Shown one piece after another: positions 20,357 through 32,700 of a DNA stretch of 64,000 bases. The stretch is from Malurus cyaneus samueli (taxonomy: Eukaryota > Chordata > Aves > Passeriformes > Maluridae): contig CM019216.1 of the NCBI GenBank assembly GCA_009741485.1, positions 49,917,542 through 49,981,541 on the forward strand, in the 5' to 3' direction. How positions within the stretch are numbered: position 1 is the stretch's first letter; every line of letters begins with the position of its first letter. The notes beneath the pieces were generated by a model that saw only the letters and a program-made list of their open reading frames with translations, was not told the origin of the DNA and ran no database searches. The translations under genes were made by a program, and so were the position numbers.

Positions 20357-23331
20357 GCTAATGGCATTTAAATATTCAAAACATTCTGCTGGCTTTATTT
20401 GGAGAACAGAGCTTGTAAAATACACAGTTGGTGAGTTTGCATTCTACTTTCCTGACAAAACAAGGCTTAGATGATTGCTTATCACCTTGTTCTCACCTAA
20501 ATAAATTTTGAATCCGTTACCCTGTATCAGCAAATATGAAAACAAAGCAAAAATATTTAAGATGAAAATCAATGACTATTTAAGAGAAAGAGTCCTGAAG
20601 TACTTTATCTTCTGTGAGAAGAAAGGTAGAATTTAGCCATTATCCAACCGATTCAGTCCCTGTAAGTCAAGATCTGCAGAGCTCTGGCTTCAAAAATACC
20701 AAAAAGAATATGCCCATTGTGGAGGGCTGGCATCTTTGAATATTCTTAAATATTCGTAAAATTCTGTGTATATATGTTTTTTTTTTTTCAAAAAAGGAAT
20801 TCTAAAATCAAGCTTCAGGATTTTTTAAGTAAAAAGTCTTTTTCACTCAAAGTGTACTTCAGTATAGTACATTCTGTGTGTTGCCTTTTCAGTCAGTCTG
20901 TATGCTGTTTAATGTTTTGGCAGATAGATTTTTGGTGATCTGGAAATTATGATTTCTGTTCGTTTTTTTATTACTATTTATTTAAATGTATGTTACAAGG
21001 CCATAATAGGTTCTAGCAACTCTTCTAGCAGTGTTTAGAGCTGCCTGATCAGTAGGGATTAACCAGCCCCAAAATGGTGGGAGATGCTGCTCTCAAATAT
21101 ATATTGTGATTGCTTTTAACTTCAAAGCTGTTGTTCATATCACTTTCTTTCAGTTTAATAACTGGCTGATAAAGTGAAAGCAGAGGGAATTAATATGTGT
21201 TTCAGGTTAGCAATGTGAGAAAGGAAAACATAGTTGAGGGCCAGCCTAAGGTGTTAGAAATGGGTAGAATTGCCCAGTCTGACTGGAAACATGAATATGT
21301 GAGTTTTTTGTGTACATGCTTTAACTAGAAATAACCACAGCCACAGCGAATGAGGTAGGCCTTGTACAAGAATGTGTGAATTTCTCCAAGCAACAAATAA
21401 GAACATAAGATGATAAAACATACTTTAAATTTAACCTCCTTATTATTAATTTTTCCTCTGAGTTTTTTACATGAGTCATTCTTATTACGCTTGAAATACT
21501 AAACTCAGAACAGTGGTTCTTTAACCTATTCCAAAAATCTGCTTTAAAATAATACCGCAAACAATCATTTTTAATTAATTCAGGCTGGAGGAAGGAATCC
21601 ACCCACACATGTTCTAATTTCTTATCCAGCTACTTGGACTGACAGTTTTTTGAGATTATAGTATTTTGGAATAAAAAGCAGCATGAATTCCTGGTGCAGG
21701 GTGGATTTTTCTTTTATTTTTGTTTTCATTTTTTCCCCCCCAAAGTCGAGACTCCTCATAGTTACAGGTCAGGAAAGGTGATAGGACAGAAATGTATGCA
21801 AATGACAACCAATGTGCATATCTAATTGTCTCCTTTTCTTTCCCAACTTATTTTTTTCATGGATGATAACTCCTTAATTACTGGATATTTTTCTCCTAAC
21901 TAAAAGTTCTGTCTAGAATATGTGAGCTCATATGTCACACACTAGCAACTCAGTCTACACTAGCAATAATACAGACCAAATCTTGATTGCAGATGTAAAT
22001 ACAGACCATTATGGTATGTTTATTAAACTTTGTATTGATTCCATCTGTATGTTCGAAATAGGAAAGGGAATTCTTTGTGTTTGCCAATAAAGCTATTTCA
22101 TGAGCTGGCTCCTGCTGATGAATGCATGTTATTTATTCTCTTTTACCAGCTACTGTAGTTGATAGCCAGTTCCTAGTTTCTGTTTTTCTGCAGTTTTCAT
22201 CTTTTCTTTAATCCAAAAATGTAGATAAGAGAGGTCCTGAAGAAAATGGGTTTTTGGACCACTTCTGTGCCATGGGTAAGGTTGAGATTAGACCTTTTTT
22301 ATGATTTATTTTTATTAGAAAAATTATAAGATTTCCAGAAAGAATAACTTGGATTTGTGTGATTTTTGTACTGACAAATAATGAAGATCCCTCGGGATTC
22401 TTGCAACACTCAAAACAAATAACTGTTACCACTCACATTTTTTTCAGCAGTTCAGTCTCCCATTAGTTACATCTTAGCGTCAGAAGGGTTTTCATAGGAC
22501 TCTTGCTCCCTGCCAGATTCCTCTAGCAGACATTATCTTTGAATCAGACCTTGTAATAACATTAGACTGTAAAGCAGCTGTAGCAGTATTGTGCCAGGGA
22601 ACTCTTGTGAAAGCTCAGAAAGAATAATGAACATTCCTGCAGAGTGGATTATCCAAATACCATTACAATGCCTTGTTCTGTCCCAGCTGACATGTGTATG
22701 TACTACTGTCATAATTCATGGACTTAAGATGTAATAAAAAGGAAAATTACTTACAAGTGAACACAATAATATATAAAATTTATTTTTATAGGTTTATCAA
22801 TTTTTAAATGACAAATTACTATATCTTGTCCTTGTTCACCTGCCCAAATAAATGGGAGTGTTCTTCAAGGTCTATTAGAAAGAATTAGAAGGATGAATGC
22901 CTCTAAATACATGTATTTCCCACTCCTACAGGAAAATGGAGCAATACTGGGGATTGGCAATCAGGAGCTTAGAGGTGCAAGAAAAGGAAATCAGAGCCAC
23001 TGTTTTTCTGCACACTTCCAGTGATAGTGAAAGTTGGTTTAGGATATAGTTCTATATGCGCACCCACTCCTTAGATGAACCCTGAGAGTTTTTGGTGCCA
23101 CTTTCACTCAGGCTATCTTTAGGGGAGATGCTGAATGTGGCAATTTATTACTGTTTTTGCCAACTGATCAACAGCTTATAATTTCTACAGAAATATCTGA
23201 GTGATATCTAATGTAAAGAGTTGTATTAGGTATTAATTTTTCTGGAGTTCATCCTGCACTGAGAATGCAGAACTACTACTATATGTTTGTTGCTGAATAA
23301 CTTTAAGACTTGAAGCAGGAACAAATAGCAT

Positions 23332-23372
23332 TATTATTACATATTACATATTGTTATTAGCATGTAATAATA
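23332..23372. repeat. AT-rich inverted repeat
   Basis: TATTATTACAT (23332-23342) pairs perfectly with ATGTAATAATA (23362-23372) across a 19-base AT-rich spacer. The surrounding 80 bases are nearly all A and T with repeated ACATAT/TATTA words. Confidence 0.8.
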
Positions 23373-25167
23373 CATAATATTATTAAAATTACATATTTCA
23401 TACATTTCTAAGTATGTATGATAAAGTACTGTGTGGCAGTGATAACACACTGATACTGTGCATTTTCTGAACACCTCTGCAGTGATGGTAGCATGAGTAG
23501 TCTGGATTTCTCAGGAAGCCATAGAGCTCTATGAAACAAGAAGAAATCCATGCCTTTCGATGAGTACCAAGTAACATGGTGAAACATAGAGGGCTTTTGA
23601 ATTTGGTATGTGAAACCACCAGGGACATATATTTGTGCAGATCCCAGAGCTGGTGATTGGGATGTGGTGCACTTGCATATATAATTTAATGTGTGAATTA
23701 TTCATGCCTTTTTTGTCATGTCAGCAAAAAGATGATTGCAGACCATCACTGAATTAGTTAATATTACCTGAAAAAAACATTTCTTGATGCTATTTCATTC
23801 CTGTGGATTGTTTTTTGTCAACTTTTATGACAATTGTGGCAACACTCCAATTGTGAATATAAGAATTCCCACATGTAGTATATGACATAAAACAGAATGC
23901 ATTTCTCATTGGTTTTTAATTTTGGTACAATTGGAGATTATTTTCTATTAATCATTCCTTCGTAAAGATGATTGAGCCTTCACAAAAGGTGGTTTTCTAA
24001 GGAAAACTGGGAAAACTCCATGCACATTTAATTGAAAAAATATATTTGTAATGTGCATACTGAATTATTCTCTTAAGTATAAGAGAATGTCTAATAACTG
24101 TCTTTCTACAGCTGGAGACAGCCTTCTAAATTAGTTCCATTGTATTAAGGTCGTGTGTTGTGTGGGTTAATGGTCTGTGTCACTTTTGCTATGCTTATAT
24201 AGTAAATATGGTAAATATTTTCTAAATTCAGAGTAGGTGGGCTGCCTTTACATGCATGCCCCATAATCACTGATTATGCATGTGGCTGTAGCTTCTTTGC
24301 CCCTCTGCAACTTTGACTTAGCAAGTCATTTGCCAGAAAAATCAGTAATAAATGCATGTATCAACTTCATAGCTTGCTAACTTAAGGAGAAATAGTACTG
24401 AATGTGCTTGCCATATTGTCAGGAGTTATTTAAAAGTTTGGAGCTTATGGTTTAATTGGTGAAAGAAATTCTGTGGCATATAAAAGTGATGGAGAAGCAG
24501 CAGCAACAGTAATCATCATCTGCATCAAGAGCTTGAGTCAGTTCTTGGGGAAATGAGACACCGTCCCACAAGAATAAAGTGGAGCAATAAACTTGTTAGA
24601 CTGAGTCATTTGTCTGTTCATCAAGGATAAACCTTATCCTTTGGTCAGGGCTGTAACACTCATGATTTCAAATTGGACTGTACTTTTTAGATGATAATAC
24701 CTAAGAGAATTAATGGATGCAGCTTGTTCTAATGGATTGTTTCTTCACGATACTGACATGCCTGAAGGCTGCTTGTAGAGTACTTTTCTTACACCTGCAA
24801 TATGTATTTGTCCCAGAATATCTATTTAAAATTTCTGCAATTCAGACGTTTTTTATGTAACTATTTGTTTGGCCAGTCTGCTTTTTTCCTGCATCTCAAT
24901 GAAGTCCCATAATACCACTCAAAATAATAAAATTGCATGTGTGCCACGAGTAAGAGAGAGATCAGTGCTGGTTTACCATATTACTTTGGACAGAGTCTAA
25001 AACTGCATATACAGTTTTGGCACAATGTTACTGTTTCTTACTATCTATAAAATCTGGGTATTCTTTTAGTAATTTCTGGCTTTTCAGTTGAATACATAGC
25101 TTGCAGATACATGTAAGATCACAGAAACACGCATAGCTTGTCAGTGCTTGTTTTAAAAAGCATTTTA

Positions 25168-25200
25168 AAAAGTACACCGTGAGGAACATGGTGTACTTTT
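25168..25200. repeat. 14-base-pair hairpin
   Basis: AAAAGTACACCGTG (25168-25181) pairs with CATGGTGTACTTTT (25187-25200) around a 5-base loop AGGAA. The only non-Watson-Crick position would be a G.U wobble in RNA. No terminator or transposon context is seen. Confidence 0.85.
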
Positions 25201-26513
25201 GAGGGGAAAAATTTGGGAAGGAAGACTATTTATGCCTGTCTTTAAGAATAAAAAATAAAGATAATTAGACAGTTTGTGAGATGACTGCTAAGAAACGAAA
25301 CTTTTTTGCTTCAGGAATTACCCTTTGCTGATACAAAATCTTGTCTTCATATTCCAGACTGTTTGGGACTAAGATAGAAATGCCATATAGGCAGAAGGTG
25401 CTGGATGACATGGATAAAGTAGTTGATGAGAAAAATTGTGGTGATGAGCAAACTAATCAAAGGTGCACAGTAATTTCTGATTGTGTTTAGTATTACAGAA
25501 AACATAGATAATATCCTTGGGGTTTTGATCTAAACAGCAGATACAGGAGGCTAGAAATGCTGATTTATGAACTTATCAACTTGGGATATAAGATGTTTGT
25601 GAAATCAGCCTTGATACAAATTAATTAAGACTGAGGAATGCTTTCAGCTCAATACCTCTAGGAGAAATAGATATTTGAATTTGAGGCTTATGGAAGGTTG
25701 TGAAGAATGTGGTGTGAAAATGCTGATGAAGTAATGGCATTATGCAATTGATTGTTGAAGAGGTTATATGAACAGCCTCATTAGAGGAGAAATTGAAGCC
25801 AGCAGATACAATGCTTATATTTAAAAAGGCCTTCCATGGTAAACTTGTAACTCTAGAGTTAGAACCTAACACATTTGTAGACATAATAAAGTATAGAATT
25901 AGTATAGACATGGATGAATATGTTGTTGGCAAGATCCAGAGTGGTTTTTTATATTATATGGATAAACTGTCAAAGAATGTGTATTAGACCTATGAATAAG
26001 GGCTGTTACATAGTGGACCTGGGTTTTCAGAAGAAGCGTTGAGAATATGTCTGAGTATCATAAACTTTGATATCACAGAAAAATAGGAAAGAATTCATAA
26101 AGAATTTTTGACAAGCTATATGCCTGTCTGGGATGGAGTTAGTCTTAAATTGAATTGATAGATGTGAACATTAGTTATTGTGGAAGCTATTCTGTAATTT
26201 TTTGTAATTCTTGTAGTGGTCTGTTCTTCTCTTGACATGAGAAAATGCAGCATTCAGCTGAACAGGGTTTACCCAGGGCTTACAACTCAGTTATTAAAGA
26301 TCCAGTAAGTATCAAGTGTTCTGCCTTGTCTAACTGTAAGCTGCTGTGAGTGATCAAGAATTCCAGTTCTACAATAATTTATAGAACATCAGTTTTCATG
26401 TATATCTCCCCATCTGTCTGGAAGATGGGATCATTTGTGTGCAATCTGCTTCAAAAATGTCGAGATGTGTTGTAGCCTTGAATATAGATGTGTTTTAACC
26501 ATCCACCTGAGTT

Positions 26514-26591
26514 CAAACCAGTTGCACCTCTCTCATGCAAGAAATTCTGAAACAAACCAGTTGCACCTTTCTCATGCAAGAAATTCTCAGT
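26514..26591 (+). repeat. 39-base tandem duplication
   Basis: Two copies (26514-26552 and 26553-26591) share CAAACCAGTTGCACC, a C/T difference, then CTCATGCAAGAAATTCT. The unit is a multiple of three, so the open frame across it repeats 13 residues (NQLHLSHARNS...), but there is no other sign of coding. Confidence 0.95.
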
Positions 26592-26830
26592 CTCACTTTT
26601 TCTTAATTTTGTTTGTAAATATTTTAGTGGAAAGACTTACGTCTGGAAACATGAAGAAGAAAAGCACAGAAGGTGTCACTGAACAGGCAGGTTGAATAAG
26701 TTAGGAAAAGTAAGGCTTAAATACGTTTGATATAAGTTGTTGCAAAGTGAAAGCAACTCCTGTTGTAACATGCATGATACGGGCTTCAACTACTGCCTTC
26801 CTTCCTCTGCTGTTACGAGTCTTTATTTTA

Positions 26831-27205
26831 TAGAATCACAGAATGGCTTGGATTGGAAGGGGCCTTAAGGATCATCTTATTCCATGGGCAGGGACACCTC
26901 CCACTGGACCAGGTTGCTCAGTGCTCCATCCAGACTGGACTAAAACACTGACAAGGATATGGGGCATCCACAACTTCTCTGGACCTCCTCATGCAGTGCC
27001 TCACCATCCTCACAGTAAAGAATCCCTTCTGTAAAAGTAAATTAAATTTTGCATTAAATTTCTCCTCTTTGTTTGAACCCCTTGTCCTCTCACTGCATTT
27101 CTGGATGAAGAGTACATCCCTGGTTTACCTGAAGGCCCCTTTCAGATACTGGAAGGTTTCTATGATGTCTCCATGCAGTGTTCCCTTCTCCTGGCTGAAC
27201 AGCAC
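26831..27205 (-). mobile_element. CR1 LINE, 5'-truncated 3' end
   Basis: The + strand begins TAGAATCACAGAATGGCTTG, the reverse complement of the standard CR1 3' end, and continues through the usual blocks: GGGACACCTCCCACTGGACC, GGGGCATCCACAACTTCTCT, CTCACCATCCTCACAGTAAAG, and near the end CTCCTGGCTGAACAGC. It is a 5'-truncated minus-strand copy of a different CR1 subfamily from the one at 3166. Homology fades after about 27205. The frames at 26843-27034 and 26991-27296 lie in it and are not genes. Confidence 0.93.
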
Positions 27206-29106
27206 TGGTGTCGTTGTTTTGACCATCAAGAGTTTTCTTCCCAATAACTGTTGCATGGGCCCTATTGGTTTTGTGCCAAAGAAACTGAGTGCCTAAGATA
27301 ACCTGACAGACCCTCAGGGTAAAATGTGACTGTAGGAGCCTTTGGGGTCCTCAAGTGCATGAGTTTGAACATGAAGGGCAGGCACTCTCTTAGGCTACTC
27401 TTGTCCCATAATATAGAGTTGTTTCTAGGAATTAAAAGAAAATTTGGCTGAAAGGTATGAAAATAAATCCAATTATCTGCAAGTCCATTGATGAATGAAT
27501 CCATTAATTGATCTAAGTATCTTGTAGTATATCACTCAGTTTCAAAGTGAGTCACATTATAAGATAATCCAGAATGAGATGAAATTAGTTTCCTCAGTTT
27601 AATAAACGCAAGTATTATTAAATTTCATGTTAAAAAGCCATTATATTTTGCATAGCAGGCCTTTAAATCACTACTGAATTAGTTTAAAAATGTAGCATCT
27701 ATCTACAGTATGACAGTTCCTGTACAATTATATTCTAGAAGTGAAACTGAACTTATGTATTCCTGTGAAACCAAATCCACAGAGAGTAGAACAAAACAAT
27801 TTTCTTGCAGCCACTACCTCGTTTTCCTTTATGGCTGTTAGTTGAAATATCTAAGTAAAATTGTGTGATATGTACTCCTTTTAGGGGAAAGTTAGGTGTG
27901 TCTGAAGTTACAGTGAAATTCTTTGTGGCTTCCTCATGGCAAGAATTCAACTCAAGAATTGACTGAAGTCATTACAGAGGCAGTATACAATGCAGAATGT
28001 AACATTTTGTTCTGTCTTACTGTTCTGCTGAACGTATCTGTGTGTAAGCTGTTTATTTCTACAATGTCTGGAAGAACAAGAGGGGCCAGAGAGTCCCAGG
28101 GGTGTCAGAATGAATTGCTTAACTGAAGTATTAGCTGTAGTTTAAAACTAGGGAGTGAGTGGCTGCAGAGGGCTATTAAGAAGCATTTAGAGTTGTTTCT
28201 TGTTTAAATGAGGTGTGTTTCTATCTTTGTATCAGCTCCTTTGACTCTGCAGCAGTACCTTAACAGTAAACAAACGATTTAAGATAAACTAATCCTGGAA
28301 ATGGGATGTGGCAAAACTTTAAATTAAATACAGAGATCCATAGTAGTCTCTTCCGTTAGGAATTAAACTTACATGTGTTGAATTTGAGATGTTTTCAATG
28401 TATCAGCTGGGCTGAAGAAACAGCTGTTCTAAGTCTGTGAGGATCAAAATATTGACATGTCATCATATGGTACTTCTGGAATCCCACTGTTCTGTTTCAT
28501 AAACAGTAATCACTCCTACATATGCACTTATGAGTGTATCTATGTTTTATGAAAAACCCGACAAAGGATAATTCCAAATAGTTATACAATTCTTTATGTA
28601 CAAATAATTCTTGTAATTTTTACCAATGCAAAGAAGCTTCAGCAAAGGATTCAGCCTTTATTGGATAAAGTGTCTTAAGAAGTAAGCTCAGGGTTTTAGA
28701 GGCTTATTCTAAAGAATTCAGATTAATTTTTATTAGCAGAGCTAATTGTATCTGACATATTATATTAGATTTTAAGGTGGATTTAATGTGTAAGATTGAA
28801 TTTAGTGTTATTGGACCTAAAGAGATCTTAAGGTATGATACTTCTCAGCCTTAGTTTCCAGTAGGAAATATAATTAGCATGAAAGTGAGTGAGTATATTT
28901 GCTTTAAATTTATTTGTTTTTAAATTGGCAAGCACACACAAGCTGTTTTCATCCTGAGTATCTCTGCAACTTTCTTCTAAAACAAATCTTAAAATTTTAA
29001 CCTGTTTTATCTCTAATTAATGGATGTTCTCTCTTACTAAAACCTTAACTCAATCTTTGTCCCAGGTGTGCTGTACTATACGTCAGAGAACTTAAGCTTC
29101 ATCTCA

Positions 29107-29140
29107 ATGTATGTTGCTTTACCTACGATGCAACATACAT
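29107..29140. repeat. 11-base perfect inverted repeat
   Basis: ATGTATGTTGC (29107-29117) pairs perfectly with GCAACATACAT (29130-29140) across a 12-base loop. It is a small stable hairpin with no evident gene context. Confidence 0.85.
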
Positions 29141-29744
29141 AATGTTTAGCATTACTGCATATGGCTGAGATGCATTAAAATTCCATCCAAATAATTATGT
29201 AGGGCTTTCAGAATTTGGAAACAGTGCTGAGTGGATCTGTATTTTTGATATTAGACTATGGGTATAGGACTGAGATAAAGACCATGCAGTTTAAAGCAGA
29301 CAGATTGCCTTTAGACATGACTTAGCTGTGGCAATAGAGATTGTAAGGAGAAATAAATAAGGAGATTGTTCTTAAGAGCACAATTTTAAAAAGTGAGGTA
29401 CCTCAGAATAGCTACATTCTTGACTTCAGACAGCTCGTATTTCCCACCCTTGTAAGAAGCCTTTTTGTGTTCCAGTATTATTATTAATCTTCATCCCCTT
29501 TCTCTGTGGAATGTTTCTGCATAACTTCCATTAAAATGAAATTATTAGTATCTGTCTGGAATAGATGTGTACTTGGAAGGTGAGCTAAGCTGTTCTTTCC
29601 ACATTCATAAATGAGGTCTGTACACTGCTATATAAATAAGTGCATGGTGCTTTTCATATAGTGGATGTATAATGGAAAAATGAATTAATTTTAGTATTCT
29701 AGTAACATTATTAAGTCTAGTAGGTTTGTGTCTTCTGCCCACAG

Positions 29745-29799
29745 ACAAAGTCATCGTTGAATCTCACAGCTTATTTGGTACATCACCTGAAAGGAAAAG
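29745..29799 (+). other. Weak candidate internal exon
   Basis: A pyrimidine-rich acceptor (TGTCTTCTGCCCACAG, ending at 29744) and a donor AAG|GTGAAG at 29800 bracket 55 bases. In the phase left by the exon ending at 16533 they read (G)AC then KVIVESHSLFGTSPERK with no stop. A second frame is also open, so chance is a fair explanation; donor position +5 is A rather than the preferred G. I do not recognise the peptide. Confidence 0.15.
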
Positions 29800-32700
29800 G
29801 TGAAGTGCACATACCTTGAATAATTAGTTTGTGGGTCACTCTTTAGCTTCACAAAAAAGGCTCAAGAGGATTATTTATAATAAGCTTGGAAACAGAAGTA
29901 ATTCTTCTCTTGGAAATATGTTGTTGGTTGAGAAAAACTTTCATTTGTGCATCAAACTTTGTCTTCCTCCTCAGAAATGGCAGGGTTTACTTTGATTTTT
30001 GGTTTGTTTGGGTTTGGTTTTTGTTTTTTTTTTTCTGCAAAGGAAAAGGCACTCTTGTCAGAATGTACTTTTGAAAAATAGCAACATTTCTGAAGATGGA
30101 TGCTTTATGGTGCTGCATGGTCTGTTGTTGTATTCAGTTATTAGAAATGTGTTTTATTGATTTCCTTAAAATCTGTAATTGATCTGTTTGTGAGAATCTG
30201 GGTTGAGGTTCCCTCCCAGACAGGATTATTCCAGCACAATATTCGAGGAACCTCACAAGCTGATGCTCTTTTGATCAATGCGTCCCATGATGCACAGATA
30301 CGTATATTTCATATATATTGTTATTTTAGTCATGGTGAATATGGATGATTATCTGTATCTGCTGACTAGGAAAATAGCAACATGGTGAGTATGTGGTTTT
30401 AAAATGTGGTGTTTGTATTAAGGCAATCCACAGTGGAGAGAGTGGTGAAGCTGGCCATAGAAAAAATTATGTAGACAGTTAGAGGTACTGTCCTTTGCTT
30501 AAAACTGGTACACTGTCAATGTTCTTGTTCTACAAATGCTTGCATGCTCAGTATGGGATTTTTGAAAATTATCCAGTTATTGTTTTAGAGGAATGCTTAG
30601 TGTTTGCAGAGTCAGACCCCAGAAGGATAAGTAGGACACAGAAGTTTAGTGGCCTTCTAAATCTGGTCACAGTCTGTTTTTTTGCCTTTGATAACAAACA
30701 CTTGTAAACTTGATATTTGAACAACATAAAGAGGAAGTTATAAATTTAAATAAAGGTTAAAAAATAATGCCCTAGATGTGCATCTGGATTTTGTTACCAG
30801 TCTTAGAGTGCTGCCCAGAGCAGCAGAATGCCGCATGGGAAATCTGATAACGTTGTGAGTCTTTCAACCTTATGCATTCTAATCTGAATGTGGTTTCCTG
30901 TAGTATTGCTGATATGCCAGATAAAATAAGCTTGGATCCAAAATCAACCTCTGTTATAAATGGATGCTCTCTGTTACCCCTATTTGTCCTGTAATCTGTG
31001 ATTAACTGTTCCCTATCACAAAAGAAAAAACATTATTATATTCAGTTTTGTGTGTAGACTTGCTTCCAAATGGTAAGCAATTGCTGTTTACATGTCTGTT
31101 TAGTTCAAGTGCTGTTATGTATTATTTTATGCTGCATTTATGTGTAGAGATACTTTTATTCTAAGCAGCATCTTTAGGGAAACTAACTGCTTTCATCTTT
31201 CTTCAGTGGCTGTAAAACTTTTCATTATGGTGATGAAATTATTGTGATTTGGCTTCCTCAAAGTAAGCTTTTCTTTATTTAGTTAAAATTATATACAATG
31301 GATTGCATATGAAGAATTAAACTCCAACAGCAAAATGTAGTATGAACAAATACGATGAACTATTTTGCTGTTTCTGAGTGCTGAGTAGACTTTGTGAATG
31401 AAAATACATAGAGCTGGTCCCTTTCATTCCTTTTTTCCTGTCTGAGCAGACTTCCATCAGATGTTTAGATATGAATTCCAAAATCCACATCTCATAATTA
31501 CACGGAGAAAATTCTGGTGTTTTTTCTGCTCTAAAATATGTAATATTACAAAGTAGTCACCCCCATTTCATTTGAAGATTTTCATATTTGTAAAAAAACA
31601 AGAGTATTTTGAGAGGAATGATGCTCTCTTATCCTAAATGATTCCTAACATTATATTTCTCTAGCTCAATATAGCATTTCAAAAACAGAACCAAAAAAAG
31701 AAAGCTACCACAGAAACCCAAGCCACTGAGACATAAATATCTGTACCAGTTCACCTCAGCCATGTAGCTTGATTAGGGAGATGTTCTATCAATCATTAAC
31801 AGAGTTGTTTTACTTCATACAGAACATCAGAGTACAAGTTTGAGGTAGTCTGATTTTTCTTCTGAAGATGGCTTGCTCATATCTAAATAGAGAAATTAAA
31901 TACCCATATTTAGGGGCTTTGCCTTCTGGCCTTACACCTTGGTACTGTTAGAAAAAAGGTAGGTCATGAGGAAAGAACAAGTATAATTGGAGAGTGGATT
32001 AGATACTTAGCAATTCATCCCAATACTGTTTAGATAGAAGGGCAAAGGAAAAAAAGTAATGGGAAAAAATATTGGTGGTGTTACAATATACTTTTCAAGT
32101 TGAAAGGCTAGACTAGGCTTGTCTTCATGGCTGAGAAATCATACTTCCTTCTGTTTTCTGGACCAAATTAATATTCAAGAATTCAGAACAGGTTGAGTAA
32201 GAAGTTTAAAATGCTTACTTTTTCCCTCTCCTTCTCAAGTAGTTTGGAATTTGGGCCAGTGTCCTCGGTGTTGAAAAGCATGTATTTAAATACTTTTGAG
32301 TAATTATAGATCAGTCCTCTGTACTAAAGCTGTTTGGTCTGTTTAAAAAATGTGTTTCTGTAGCCTTATTAGATGTGGAAGAGTGTCAGAATTCACAGAT
32401 CATGTGCCATTTAGTGGAGGTGACAGTAACTGAAGTCTTGGAAAGTGAGCCATACTTGTAGTATTACTAAGAGTGAAGCTGAAATAGCCAGAACTGGAAC
32501 AAGTCAGAGGCTGAGACCTACTCTGAAAAACTCAAAACTTGCTTTTTTCTTTAGTGCTGTCATGTTTGAGTACTACATGTTGACCATGTTTTGTCTGTAT
32601 CATGCAGGCAAAGTTCATACAGCATACTAAAGATACCGAACTCAAGTTTTCAGTGGCAAAACTCATAATAGAAACCAACTACTGATATCTTCTGTAGGCA

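Larger units (their letters stand above)
19371..26830. other. Presumed intronic or intergenic AT-rich DNA
   Basis: No exon, RNA gene or classifiable transposon is supported in this stretch. It contains the short tandem and inverted repeats listed separately (19953, 20305, 23332, 25168, 26514) and many A/T runs. Open frames are short and occur on both strands. Confidence 0.5.

Noticed and set aside
26843..27296. Frames of 63 and 101 codons
   Set aside because: They lie in, or run out of, the antisense strand of the CR1 fragment at 26831-27205.
31837..31850. TTTGAGGTAGTCTG, which begins like a let-7 seed
   Set aside because: Similarity stops after the first bases and no complementary arm lies nearby.
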